Source: Bacteroidota bacterium (GTDB taxonomy: Bacteria > Bacteroidota > Bacteroidia > Chitinophagales > Chitinophagaceae). From it: 8,568 nucleotides of DNA. The DNA lies in the NCBI GenBank assembly GCA_023422565.1, contig JAFAGR010000055.1, positions 1 to 8,568 on the forward strand, in the 5' to 3' direction. The notes beneath the pieces were generated by a model. It saw nothing but the letters and a program-made list of their open reading frames with translations. It searched no databases and had not been told where the DNA came from. The position numbers were made by a program, and so were the translations under genes. Positions 1-6,184 of the stretch are shown in pieces; within the stretch, counting starts at the first letter, position 1, and every line of letters starts with the position of its first letter.

Positions 1-68
1 GGAGAGTGGGGACTAATACACGAAATAGATCATAAGTCTATGGCTTCGTCAAGTTCACCCCACTTTCC
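1..68 (+). other. Long imperfect hairpin, possible structured RNA
   Basis: Bases 1-11 pair with 58-68 over 11 bp; the only non-Watson-Crick pair is a G-U between 4 and 65. A symmetrical 8 x 8 internal loop (12-19 and 50-57) follows. Then 20-24 pairs with 45-49, and 25-29 pairs with 37-41 around a 7-base loop (30-36), with a 3-base bulge at 42-44. The mismatch is a wobble on the plus strand and an A-C clash on the minus strand, which weakly favours a plus-strand RNA. It begins at the window edge, so it may be part of something larger. No known RNA family was recognised. Confidence 0.4.
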
Positions 69-129
69 TTCCTGAAATTTAAATCCTGCACTTCTTATAT
101 TGAAATTGGAGATTTAGGAACTAAAGGTG

Positions 130-233
130 CTTCGTGCGAAATTATCAGACCGTTTTTATTCGATAAGCAGTAACAAATAAAGGTCAGCCGTCCATTTTAT
201 GATTGGCGAAATTTTTTCCGGACAGCAATGATT
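130..233 (+). repeat. Dispersed intergenic repeat, copy A
   Basis: This stretch matches the minus strand of 4697-4796 in two collinear blocks. Block 1 is 22 bases starting CTTCG (130-151), 18 of 22 identical to 4796-4775. Block 2 is the 18-mer TTCCGGACAGCAATGATT (216-233), 17 of 18 identical to 4714-4697. Measured from the GAAATT at 138 to TTCCGG, the blocks are 78 nt apart here and 74 nt apart in the other copy; the sequence between is diverged but alignable in places. Equal order and near-equal spacing argue for common descent rather than chance. Confidence 0.6.
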
Positions 234-235
234 CT

Positions 236-249
236 TAATTGGTAATTGG
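236..249. repeat. Heptad repeat TAATTGG x2
   Basis: Two perfect tandem copies of TAATTGG. They are flanked in register by looser copies, TGATTCT (229-235) and CATTTTC (250-256). The array begins where dispersed repeat copy A ends. Confidence 0.55.
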
Positions 250-263
250 CATTTTCCTCTCCG

Positions 264-291
264 CACAATGCACAACTCAATACTCATAACA
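264..291. repeat. Degenerate heptad array, consensus CANAACT
   Basis: Four consecutive 7-mers in register: CACAATG, CACAACT, CAATACT, CATAACA. The array is degenerate, but each unit begins CA and keeps A-rich positions 4 and 5. It is in the same 7-bp register as the TAATTGG array upstream. Confidence 0.4.
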
Positions 292-324
292 AAACTTAAT
301 AAGTTTCTACCTATTCGGAGTTTT

Positions 325-352
325 ACCCTGCACCCTTTACCCTGCTCCCTGC
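325..352. repeat. Heptad repeat ACCCTGC x4
   Basis: Four tandem 7-mers: ACCCTGC, ACCCTTT, ACCCTGC, TCCCTGC. The array ends one base before the icmF stop codon, so on the icmF strand it is the first sequence transcribed after the coding region (GCAGGGT units). Confidence 0.75.
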
Positions 353-353
353 C

Positions 354-3300
354 TTACATATTCCTTCTATACTGTCCGCCCACACTATACAAGGCATTTG
401 TGATCTGCCCCAGGCTGCAATATTTTACCGTTTCCATTAGTTCTTCAAAAAGATTACCGTTGTTTATAGCAACCTGTTGTAAACGGGCAAGCATTTCGGC
501 AGACCGCTCTTTGTGCCTTTCATGAAAAGCTTCCAGCGCTTTAATCTGGAATTCTTTTTCTTCTGTGGTGGAACGGATTACCTCGGTTGGCAATATGGTT
601 GGTGAACCTTCCTTGCTTAAAAAGGTGTTTACGCCAACTATCGGGTATTCTCCCTTGTGCTTCAAGGTTTCGTAATACAAACTTTCTTCCTGGATCTTAT
701 TGCGCTGGTACATTCTTTCCATCGCGCCTAACACTCCTCCGCGTTCGGTGATGCGGTCAAATTCCTTCAATACAGCCTCTTCTACAAGATCGGTCAATTC
801 TTCGATGAGGAAGGATCCTTGTATCGGGTTCTCATTTTTCGCGGTTCCTAATTCGCGGTTAATGATCAATTGTATAGCCATTGCTCTTCGAACACTTTCC
901 TCGGTGGGTGTGGTTATCGCTTCATCGTAAGCGTTAGTGTGGAGTGAATTGCAGTTGTCGTAAATAGCATACAAGGCCTGAAGCGTTGTTCTGATGTCAT
1001 TGAAATCAATTTCCTGCGCATGCAAGCTTCTTCCGCTGGTTTGAATGTGGTACTTAAGTTTCTGGCTGCGGCTGTTTGCCTTGTACTTATTCTTCATGGC
1101 CTTTGCCCATATCCTGCGCGCAACGCGGCCGATCACGCTGTATTCCGGATCCATGCCATTGCTGAAGAAGAAGGAAAGATTCGGCGCGAAGTCGTCGATC
1201 TTCATTCCGCGACTGAGGTAATATTCCACATAAGTAAAACCATTGGAAAGAGTGAAGGCAAGCTGCGTGATAGGATTGGCGCCTGCTTCCGCAATGTGGT
1301 AGCCGCTGATACTTACGCTGTAAAAATTCTGCACGTTATGCTGAATGAAATACTGCTGCACATCGCCCATCAGCTTCAAAGCAAATTCTGTGGAGAAGAT
1401 GCAGGTATTCTGCGCCTGGTCCTCTTTAAGTATATCAGCCTGAACCGTTCCTCTAACGGTGGCGAGTGCACGCGCGCGAATTTCATTGTAAACATCGGCA
1501 GGTAATACATCTTTACCGCTCAATCCTAACAGGCGAAGCCCCAGCCCGTCATTTCCCGCGGGTAATGCGCCGCTTAATTCTCCCTTCTTTGGTACGACAG
1601 GCTTACCATCAGTACCATTATATCGCGGCAATACATCAAGGTTGTACTTCGCTTCAATAGCCGCGTTTACCTGATCCTGTAATTTATTTTCAATGATATA
1701 TTTCTCACATTGCTGATCGATCGCTGCATTCATAAAGAAAGCGAGAATGATAGGCGCCGGACCATTGATGGTCATGCTCACCGATGTTTTTGGATCGCAA
1801 AGATCAAAACCACTGTAGAGTTTCTTAGCATCATCCACGGTGGCGATACTTACACCGCTGTTGCCCACCTTTCCATAAATATCCGGGCGATAAGCAGGGT
1901 CTTCCCCGTATAATGTTACGCTGTCGAATGCCGTGCTGAGCCTTTTTGCAGGTTGGCCAAGGCTTACATAGTGAAACCTGCGATTCGTTCTTTCCGGGCC
2001 GCCCTCGCCGGCAAACATGCGCGTCGGGTCTTCACCTTCACGTTTTAATGGGAACACTCCGGCGGTGTATGGAAATTCTCCCGGCACGTTTTCCTGCAAT
2101 TGCCATTTTAAAATATCGCCCCAATCTTTATACCGTGGCAATATCACCTTATGTATTGTGGTGCCGGATAAACTTCTATAGGTAAGCGGCTGTCGGATAA
2201 CTTTGTCCCTTACCTGGAATTCATAAAATTCACCTTCATAACGGCTACGCGTAGCCGTCCAATCATCCACCAGTTTTCTACAGGCCGGATCGAGCTTTTG
2301 TTCAAAATCATTAATGGCCTTATTCAATGAAGAAGAATTCTCATCCTTCAACAATTTCACCGATCCTTTTAACTGGTACAACGAGGTTGCGATCTCCGTT
2401 TGTTCTTTTACCCATTCATCGTACGCGCGTATTGTTTCGCTGATCTCGGAAAGATACCTGACCCTGCTCGCGGGAATGATGGTTGATTTATTGGAGGTAT
2501 CTTTTGTATGGGCATGATGCTCAATTTCACCATGGAATGTTACACCGGTTTTTTCTTTTATCTTCTCCATCAAACGCTCAAACAATTCATTCACGCCGGC
2601 ATCGTTGAACTGTGCCGCGATCGTTCCCACAACGGGGAGGTCCTCGTCCTTGGCATCCCAGAGCTGGTGGTTTCTTTTGTATTGTTTGCGTACATCATGT
2701 AAAGCATCAACAGCATTGGCCTTATCAAACTTATTCAGGCAAACCACATCAGCATAATCAAGCATGTTGATCTTTTCCAACTGTGAGGGTGCTCCATATT
2801 CAGGAGTCATAACGTACATGCTCACTTCGCAGAAATCTAAAATAGATGCATCGCTTTGCCCCACACCTGCACTTTCCAGTATCACAAAATCAAAACCCGC
2901 GTCTCTGCATATATCTATCGCTTCCTGTACGTGGCTACTGAGCGCCTTATCACTTTCGCGGGTGGCGAGGCTGCGCATGTAGGCGCGCGGTGATGAAATT
3001 GAATTCATCCTGATACGGTCGCCCAATAAAGCGCCGCCTGTTTTCTTCTTACTCGGGTCAACGGAAATAACCGCGATGGTTTTGTCAGAATAATTATTCA
3101 GATAACGCCTTACAATTTCATCGGTAACGCTGCTCTTTCCCGCACCGCCTGTACCTGTGATACCAAGAACCGGAATTTTTTTATCCTGCTTTTTTTGTGA
3201 TGGCGTGAAGTTTCCATTTTCCGCATTCGTGATCAACCTCGCCACTTTTCTTACATCAACCACTTCGCCAAGCGTCATCGGACCTTTCTGATCGCCTGTA

Positions 3301-3731
3301 CCATTGAGTGTGAAACGACAGTTGTCAATCACATCCTGTATCATTCCCTCCAGGCCCATTTTTCTGCCATCGTCAGGACTGTAAATTCTTGTGATTCCAT
3401 AATTATGCAGTTCCTCAATTTCAGATGGAAGAATCGTTCCGCCGCCGCCGCCAAAAATTTTAATATGGCCACAACCGTTTTCCTCCAAAAGGTCTTTCAT
3501 GTATTTAAAAAACTCCACGTGTCCGCCCTGGTAGCTTGTGATGGCGATGCCGTGTACATCCTCTTCAATTGCACATTCCACTATGTCGGCAACACTGCGA
3601 TTGTGCCCTAGGTGAATGATCTCGGCACCCTTGCTTTGAAGAATGCGCCTCATTATGTTGATGGCGGCATCATGCCCGTCGAAAAGTGCAGCGGCAGTTA
3701 CAATTCTAACTTTATCGTGTACAACGCTCAT
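354..3731 (-). CDS. icmF: Fused isobutyryl-CoA mutase (IcmF)
   Basis: Adenosylcobalamin-dependent radical mutase interconverting isobutyryl-CoA and n-butyryl-CoA, fused to its own GTPase chaperone; cytoplasmic. Domain order over 1125 residues: an N-terminal B12-binding domain (about 1-140) with the DxH motif D18-G-H20, H20 being the expected cobalt ligand; a MeaB-like G domain with Walker A GTGGAGKS at 193-200 and NKFD at 333-336; a helical linker; then the mutase barrel with SGYH (H812). Two positions decide the substrate. F560 (in VFPLKR) sits where methylmalonyl-CoA mutase has Tyr89, and Q774 (in EDQAQN) where it has Arg207 (Propionibacterium numbering). Phe/Gln is the IcmF pattern, not the methylmalonyl one. 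I start it at ATG 3731, because the in-frame codon two residues upstream (3737) is TTG. It lies 27 nt after rsmA and is probably co-transcribed. No B12 riboswitch is visible nearby. Confidence 0.95.
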   Translation of the reverse strand: MSVVHDKVRIVTAAALFDGHDAAINIMRRILQSKGAEIIHLGHNRSVADIVECAIEEDVHGIAITSYQGGHVEFFKYMKDLLEENGCGHIKIFGGGGGTILPSEIEELHNYGITRIYSPDDGRKMGLEGMIQDVIDNCRFTLNGTGDQKGPMTLGEVVDVRKVARLITNAENGNFTPSQKKQDKKIPVLGITGTGGAGKSSVTDEIVRRYLNNYSDKTIAVISVDPSKKKTGGALLGDRIRMNSISSPRAYMRSLATRESDKALSSHVQEAIDICRDAGFDFVILESAGVGQSDASILDFCEVSMYVMTPEYGAPSQLEKINMLDYADVVCLNKFDKANAVDALHDVRKQYKRNHQLWDAKDEDLPVVGTIAAQFNDAGVNELFERLMEKIKEKTGVTFHGEIEHHAHTKDTSNKSTIIPASRVRYLSEISETIRAYDEWVKEQTEIATSLYQLKGSVKLLKDENSSSLNKAINDFEQKLDPACRKLVDDWTATRSRYEGEFYEFQVRDKVIRQPLTYRSLSGTTIHKVILPRYKDWGDILKWQLQENVPGEFPYTAGVFPLKREGEDPTRMFAGEGGPERTNRRFHYVSLGQPAKRLSTAFDSVTLYGEDPAYRPDIYGKVGNSGVSIATVDDAKKLYSGFDLCDPKTSVSMTINGPAPIILAFFMNAAIDQQCEKYIIENKLQDQVNAAIEAKYNLDVLPRYNGTDGKPVVPKKGELSGALPAGNDGLGLRLLGLSGKDVLPADVYNEIRARALATVRGTVQADILKEDQAQNTCIFSTEFALKLMGDVQQYFIQHNVQNFYSVSISGYHIAEAGANPITQLAFTLSNGFTYVEYYLSRGMKIDDFAPNLSFFFSNGMDPEYSVIGRVARRIWAKAMKNKYKANSRSQKLKYHIQTSGRSLHAQEIDFNDIRTTLQALYAIYDNCNSLHTNAYDEAITTPTEESVRRAMAIQLIINRELGTAKNENPIQGSFLIEELTDLVEEAVLKEFDRITERGGVLGAMERMYQRNKIQEESLYYETLKHKGEYPIVGVNTFLSKEGSPTILPTEVIRSTTEEKEFQIKALEAFHERHKERSAEMLARLQQVAINNGNLFEELMETVKYCSLGQITNALYSVGGQYRRNM

Positions 3732-3758
3732 GTTCAATTGAAAATTTGAGGGCTAAAA

Positions 3759-4511
3759 TTAATTCATTTTAAAGGTGAGGGCGGCAAATTCTTCCAGGCT
3801 CAATGTTTCCGCACGGCGGTTGAAGATCGGATCTTCGAGAACTTCCTTTTTAAACAAACTCTTTAATGCGTTCCGAAGCGTTTTACGCCTTTGGTTGAAG
3901 GCCGTTTTCACCAGTAATTTGTATGCTTTTTCCGAACGCACAGTTAAGGAAGAACTGCGCCTGGTAAGCCTTATAACACCACTTTGAACCTTTGGAGGAG
4001 GATCAAATGCTTCGGGCGGAACATCAAACAAATATTCTATATCATAAAAAGGCTGAAGCAATGCGCTTAACACACCATATGTTTTTCCACCGGGTTCGGC
4101 GGCGGCGCGCTGGGCCACTTCTTTTTGAAACATACCGATCACCACGGGAACCTGGTCTTTCCAATCCAGTATCTTAAAAAGTATTTGCGTTGAAATGTTG
4201 TAAGGGAAATTGCCAACGATGTGAAAGGTACCCTCAAATGGCGCATCGATATCCAAAAAGCTTTTATGAATGATCTTGCCTTGAATGGCCGGGAAAGTTT
4301 TTTCGAGATAATCCACCTTTTCCTTGTCCAGCTCCACTGCCTTAAAGTTGATATCGGGAATATTCAACAGTTCTTTTGTAAGTGCACCACCACCCGGACC
4401 AACTTCCAGCAAATTCTTAAAATCGTCGCGCCTCACTTCTTTAATGATACGCTCAATCAGTTCACGGTCTTTTAAGAAATGTTGCCCGAGAGATTTTTTG
4501 AGTTGATACAT
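3759..4511 (-). CDS. rsmA: 16S rRNA (A1518/A1519-N6)-dimethyltransferase RsmA/KsgA
   Basis: SAM-dependent enzyme that dimethylates two adjacent adenines in the 3'-terminal helix 45 loop of 16S rRNA during late assembly of the small ribosomal subunit. The 250-residue length is normal. Visible motifs: KSLGQHFLKD at the N terminus (6-15); SAM motif I EVGPGGGALT at 36-45; the acidic residue E60 that binds the SAM ribose; catalytic NFPY at 101-104; the C-terminal PPPKVQSGVIRL (171-182); and FNQRRKTLRNAL (205-216). The ATG at 4511 gives the usual short leader before LGQHF and no later start would keep it. A perfect TAnnTTTG promoter element ends only 5 nt before this ATG, so the transcript may be leaderless. 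It is first in a probable two-gene unit with icmF and diverges from pdxA. Confidence 0.95.
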   Translation of the reverse strand: MYQLKKSLGQHFLKDRELIERIIKEVRRDDFKNLLEVGPGGGALTKELLNIPDINFKAVELDKEKVDYLEKTFPAIQGKIIHKSFLDIDAPFEGTFHIVGNFPYNISTQILFKILDWKDQVPVVIGMFQKEVAQRAAAEPGGKTYGVLSALLQPFYDIEYLFDVPPEAFDPPPKVQSGVIRLTRRSSSLTVRSEKAYKLLVKTAFNQRRKTLRNALKSLFKKEVLEDPIFNRRAETLSLEEFAALTFKMN

Positions 4512-4516
4512 TAGTG

Positions 4517-4524
4517 CAAATGTA
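4517..4524 (-). promoter_or_regulatory. rsmA(-icmF) promoter -7 element, TACATTTG
   Basis: Read on the minus strand, this is TACATTTG, a perfect match to the Bacteroidota -7 consensus TAnnTTTG. It ends 5 nt before the rsmA ATG, so transcription would begin at or next to the start codon. No clear TTG -33 element lies about 19 nt upstream, because that space is filled by the TTCCTNG heptad array. Confidence 0.55.
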
Positions 4525-4525
4525 G

Positions 4526-4553
4526 TTCCTTGTTCCTAGTTCCTGGTTCCTGG
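4526..4553. repeat. Heptad repeat TTCCTNG x4
   Basis: Four tandem 7-mers: TTCCTTG, TTCCTAG, TTCCTGG, TTCCTGG. Only the sixth base varies. The array starts 2 bp upstream of the rsmA -7 element and fills the place where its -33 element should be. Confidence 0.8.
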
Positions 4554-4696
4554 TCTGGAGCAATTATAATTGAGGTGATGAGATGAAGAATTTTATTTTT
4601 CCCACAGCAGGGCTTTGGTCAGCATCGTTGTGTCACTCACTTGTACGGCATCAAGAAATCGGCCCTCAACACTTTTAAATCTATATTCTAAAATTT

Positions 4697-4796
4697 AATC
4701 ATTGGTGTCCGGAAGTTTTGAAGGGATCAAAAGTGATCACCAATACCGGATTGCACCAGGTTGAAATTGCTAATAGTCTGAGAATTTCACGCGAAG
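4697..4796 (-). repeat. Dispersed intergenic repeat, copy B (inverted)
   Basis: On the minus strand this matches copy A (130-233). The 18-mer TTCCGGACACCAATGATT at 4714-4697 differs from copy A at one base. The block from 4796 to 4775 shares 18 of 22 bases, with two of the four differences being T/C changes inside the TTCGYGY segment. It lies in the opposite orientation to copy A and also between genes. Confidence 0.6.
4701..4744. other. Hairpin within repeat copy B
   Basis: ATTGGTG (4701-4707) pairs with CACCAAT (4738-4744). Inside it, TTTTGA (4716-4721) pairs with TCAAAA (4727-4732) around a 5-base loop. The two stems are separated by an uneven internal loop of 8 and 5 bases. No T-tract follows on either strand, so it is not an obvious terminator. 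The outer stem is not preserved in copy A. Confidence 0.4.
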
Positions 4797-4823
4797 GGGC
4801 AAAGAGAATACATAAGACACGAA
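4789..4823. repeat. Degenerate heptad array, ACACGAA-like
   Basis: Five loose 7-mers in register: ACGCGAA, GGGGCAA, AGAGAAT, ACATAAG, ACACGAA. The sixth base is A in all five units. The first and last units, exactly 28 bp apart, differ at one base. It partly overlaps dispersed repeat copy B. Confidence 0.3.
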
Positions 4824-4941
4824 GAAGCTAATCCAGGCCTTTATTTCGCGGGAGACTGGGCGTAACCCGGATTGCAGAAGATGTTATGAAGAAACTTCGA
4901 ACAGACCACTGTCAGTAAATAAAATTCTTCCTCCCTCTCCA

Positions 4942-4962
4942 TCTATAATCTATAATATAGAA
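4942..4962. repeat. Heptad repeat TCTATAA x2 plus a variant
   Basis: Two perfect tandem copies of TCTATAA (4942-4955) are followed in register by TATAGAA. The array lies 21 bp upstream of the candidate pdxA -33 element. Confidence 0.55.
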
Positions 4963-4982
4963 TCCGCCCGCCTCCTGCGATC

Positions 4983-5012
4983 TTGCAGCCTGTGCCCTTT
5001 TTCGTATTTTCG
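4983..5012 (+). promoter_or_regulatory. Candidate pdxA promoter
   Basis: TTG (4983-4985), a 19-bp spacer, then TATTTTCG (5005-5012), which is one base from the Bacteroidota -7 consensus TAnnTTTG. It would place the transcription start about 8-10 nt upstream of the pdxA ATG at 5027, giving a very short leader. No Shine-Dalgarno-like purine run precedes the ATG. Confidence 0.4.
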
Positions 5013-5026
5013 CCCAAATCATTTAC

Positions 5027-6121
5027 ATGCACCAAACGCCTGAAAAAAAGCCGCTTATCGGTTTTACATGTGGGGATATCAATGGCATCGGCCCTGAACT
5101 TTTAATAAAAACGCTCAGTGATAACCGCCTGCTGGAATTTTTTACTCCCGTTGTTTTTGCCAATAATAAGGTGCTCAACTTTTACCGCAAGAGCTTACCG
5201 GATAATAATTTTACTTTCTTCAGTATTAAAGACTCATCGCGGATAAACCCGAAGCAGGTGAATCTTTTTAATTGCTGGGAAGAGGAAGCGCCAATAAACC
5301 CAGGCATTCTGAATGAAACAGGCGGGAAATACGCGGTGGTGAGTTTGACCACAGCGGGAGAAGCATTAAAGGCGGGAAAGATAGATGCATTGATAACCGC
5401 GCCAATACATAAAAAGAACACGCAGTCCGAAAGCTTCTTATTCACCGGCCACACACCATATTTCAAAAGCATATTCGGAGTGAATGATGTGGCGATGATG
5501 CTGGTAGCCGATAACATGCGTGTTGCCTTGCTTACCGAACACGTTTCTGTAAAAGACATTGCGCCCTTTATCACCAGAGAAAGAATTCTCTCAAAGCTTA
5601 ATATCATCAACCAATCTTTGAAAAAAGATTTCGGCATCAATAAGCCGCGCATCGCGGTGTTGGGATTAAACCCTCATGCCGGCGATGAAGGCTTGATTGG
5701 CAAGGAAGAAGAAGAGATCATTAAACCCGCGATCAAGGATGCAAAGCAGCGCGATATTTTTTGCTTCGGCCCGTACAGCGCCGATGCGTTTTTTGCAAGG
5801 GGTCAGCATCAGAAATTTAACGCTGTGCTTGCCATGTATCACGACCAGGGCTTGATTCCATTCAAATCATTGGCATTCGGTGAGGGTGTTAACTATACTG
5901 CCGGATTACCGGGTGTGCGAACTTCTCCTGATCATGGCACCGCCTTCGATATTGCAGGAAAGGGCATTGCGCATGAATCATCTTTTCGTGAAGCGATCTA
6001 CCAGGCGTTGGACATTCTTGCTGCCCGCGGCGGTTATGCGGAACGCTACCGTAATCCTTTAAAGAAGATCAGCGCGGCGGTTGTTGCAAATTCGGTTGAT
6101 GAGAAGATCAGTGAGGAGTGA
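5027..6121 (+). CDS. pdxA: 4-hydroxythreonine-4-phosphate dehydrogenase PdxA
   Basis: NAD-dependent, metal-requiring enzyme that oxidises 4-phosphohydroxy-L-threonine in the DXP-dependent route to pyridoxal 5'-phosphate; its product goes to PdxJ. Cytoplasmic, normally a homodimer. The 364 residues open with the family signature TCGDINGIGPE (14-24), followed by ITAPIHKK (123-130) and GHTPYF (131-136). The three metal-binding histidines are visible: H172 (TEHVSV), H217 (GLNPHAGDEG) and H272 (YHDQG). The C-terminal SPDHGTAFDIAG lies at 300-311. It is about 35 residues longer than the E. coli enzyme, with extra sequence around 60-100, which I take to be a lineage feature. It diverges from rsmA and converges with the regulator gene at 6185. 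A GAATTAA heptad array begins 3 nt after the stop. Confidence 0.96.
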   Translation: MHQTPEKKPLIGFTCGDINGIGPELLIKTLSDNRLLEFFTPVVFANNKVLNFYRKSLPDNNFTFFSIKDSSRINPKQVNLFNCWEEEAPINPGILNETGGKYAVVSLTTAGEALKAGKIDALITAPIHKKNTQSESFLFTGHTPYFKSIFGVNDVAMMLVADNMRVALLTEHVSVKDIAPFITRERILSKLNIINQSLKKDFGINKPRIAVLGLNPHAGDEGLIGKEEEEIIKPAIKDAKQRDIFCFGPYSADAFFARGQHQKFNAVLAMYHDQGLIPFKSLAFGEGVNYTAGLPGVRTSPDHGTAFDIAGKGIAHESSFREAIYQALDILAARGGYAERYRNPLKKISAAVVANSVDEKISEE

Positions 6122-6123
6122 AG

Positions 6124-6151
6124 GAATTAAAAATTAAGAATTAAGAATTAA
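6124..6151. repeat. Heptad repeat GAATTAA x4
   Basis: Four tandem 7-mers: GAATTAA, AAATTAA, GAATTAA, GAATTAA. The array starts 3 nt after the pdxA stop. Its right edge runs into the A-tract (6150-6154) that would form the U-tail of the possible minus-strand terminator. Confidence 0.75.
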
Positions 6152-6178
6152 AAAGAGGTGAGCAAACCCTAGCTGCAC
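6150..6178 (-). terminator. Possible weak terminator of the regulator operon
   Basis: Read on the minus strand, GTG-C-AGC pairs with GCTCAC (6178-6172 with 6163-6158) as six base pairs with one bulged base and an 8-base loop. CTCTTTTT (6157-6150) follows. It starts 7 nt after the stop of the winged-helix gene. The stem is short, so this is tentative. Confidence 0.3.
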
Positions 6179-6184
6179 AAGACA

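Larger units (their letters stand above)
1..353. other. Gene-free region downstream of icmF
   Basis: No credible gene was found here. The longest suggestive stretch is an open plus frame of about 45 codons (36-170) ending at TAA 171, without a convincing start. The region holds the 1-68 hairpin, dispersed repeat copy A (130-233) and three heptad arrays (236-249, 264-291, 325-352). A small AT-only inverted repeat (292-306) lies 48 nt past the icmF stop but has no proper T-tract after it. Confidence 0.6.
4512..5026. other. 515-bp divergent intergenic region between rsmA and pdxA
   Basis: No intact gene was found. The region holds the rsmA -7 element (4517-4524), heptad arrays (4526-4553, 4789-4823, 4942-4962), dispersed repeat copy B (4697-4796), a hairpin (4701-4744) and a candidate pdxA promoter (4983-5012). 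One plus frame runs from ATG 4583 to 4918, broken only by TAA codons at 4676 and 4829. Its middle part (about residues 27-48 of the 50 codons from 4679) reads somewhat like a helix-turn-helix. The minus frame 4593-4694 is also open but lacks a start near its 5' end. Either could be a gene remnant or chance. Confidence 0.55.

Noticed and set aside
1..68. Possible tRNA (7-bp acceptor-like stem plus a 5-bp stem with a 7-base loop at the centre)
   Set aside because: The 17 bases before the 3' acceptor strand (45-61) form no T stem, the plus-strand loop lacks U33, and the minus-strand reading has no room for a T arm and variable loop.
1..68. Integron attC-like site
   Set aside because: The expected core sequence pattern (GTTRRRY with its partner RYYYAAC) is absent.
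292..306. icmF terminator (AAACTT-AAT-AAGTTT inverted repeat)
   Set aside because: The stem is all but one pair A-T, and on the icmF strand it is followed by TGTTATG rather than a T-tract.
268..525. 85-codon open frame on the plus strand
   Set aside because: It overlaps the conserved 3' end of icmF and runs through heptad repeats, with no protein-like features.
1020..1505. 161-codon open frame on the plus strand
   Set aside because: It lies wholly antisense to conserved mutase sequence of icmF and has no family-like features.
3732..3737. TTG start for icmF two residues upstream
   Set aside because: ATG at 3731 is in frame immediately after it and is the more usual start codon; the two extra residues add nothing recognisable.
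3732..3758. Cobalamin riboswitch or separate promoter in front of icmF
   Set aside because: The 27-nt gap after rsmA is too short for a B12 riboswitch and contains no TAnnTTTG element.
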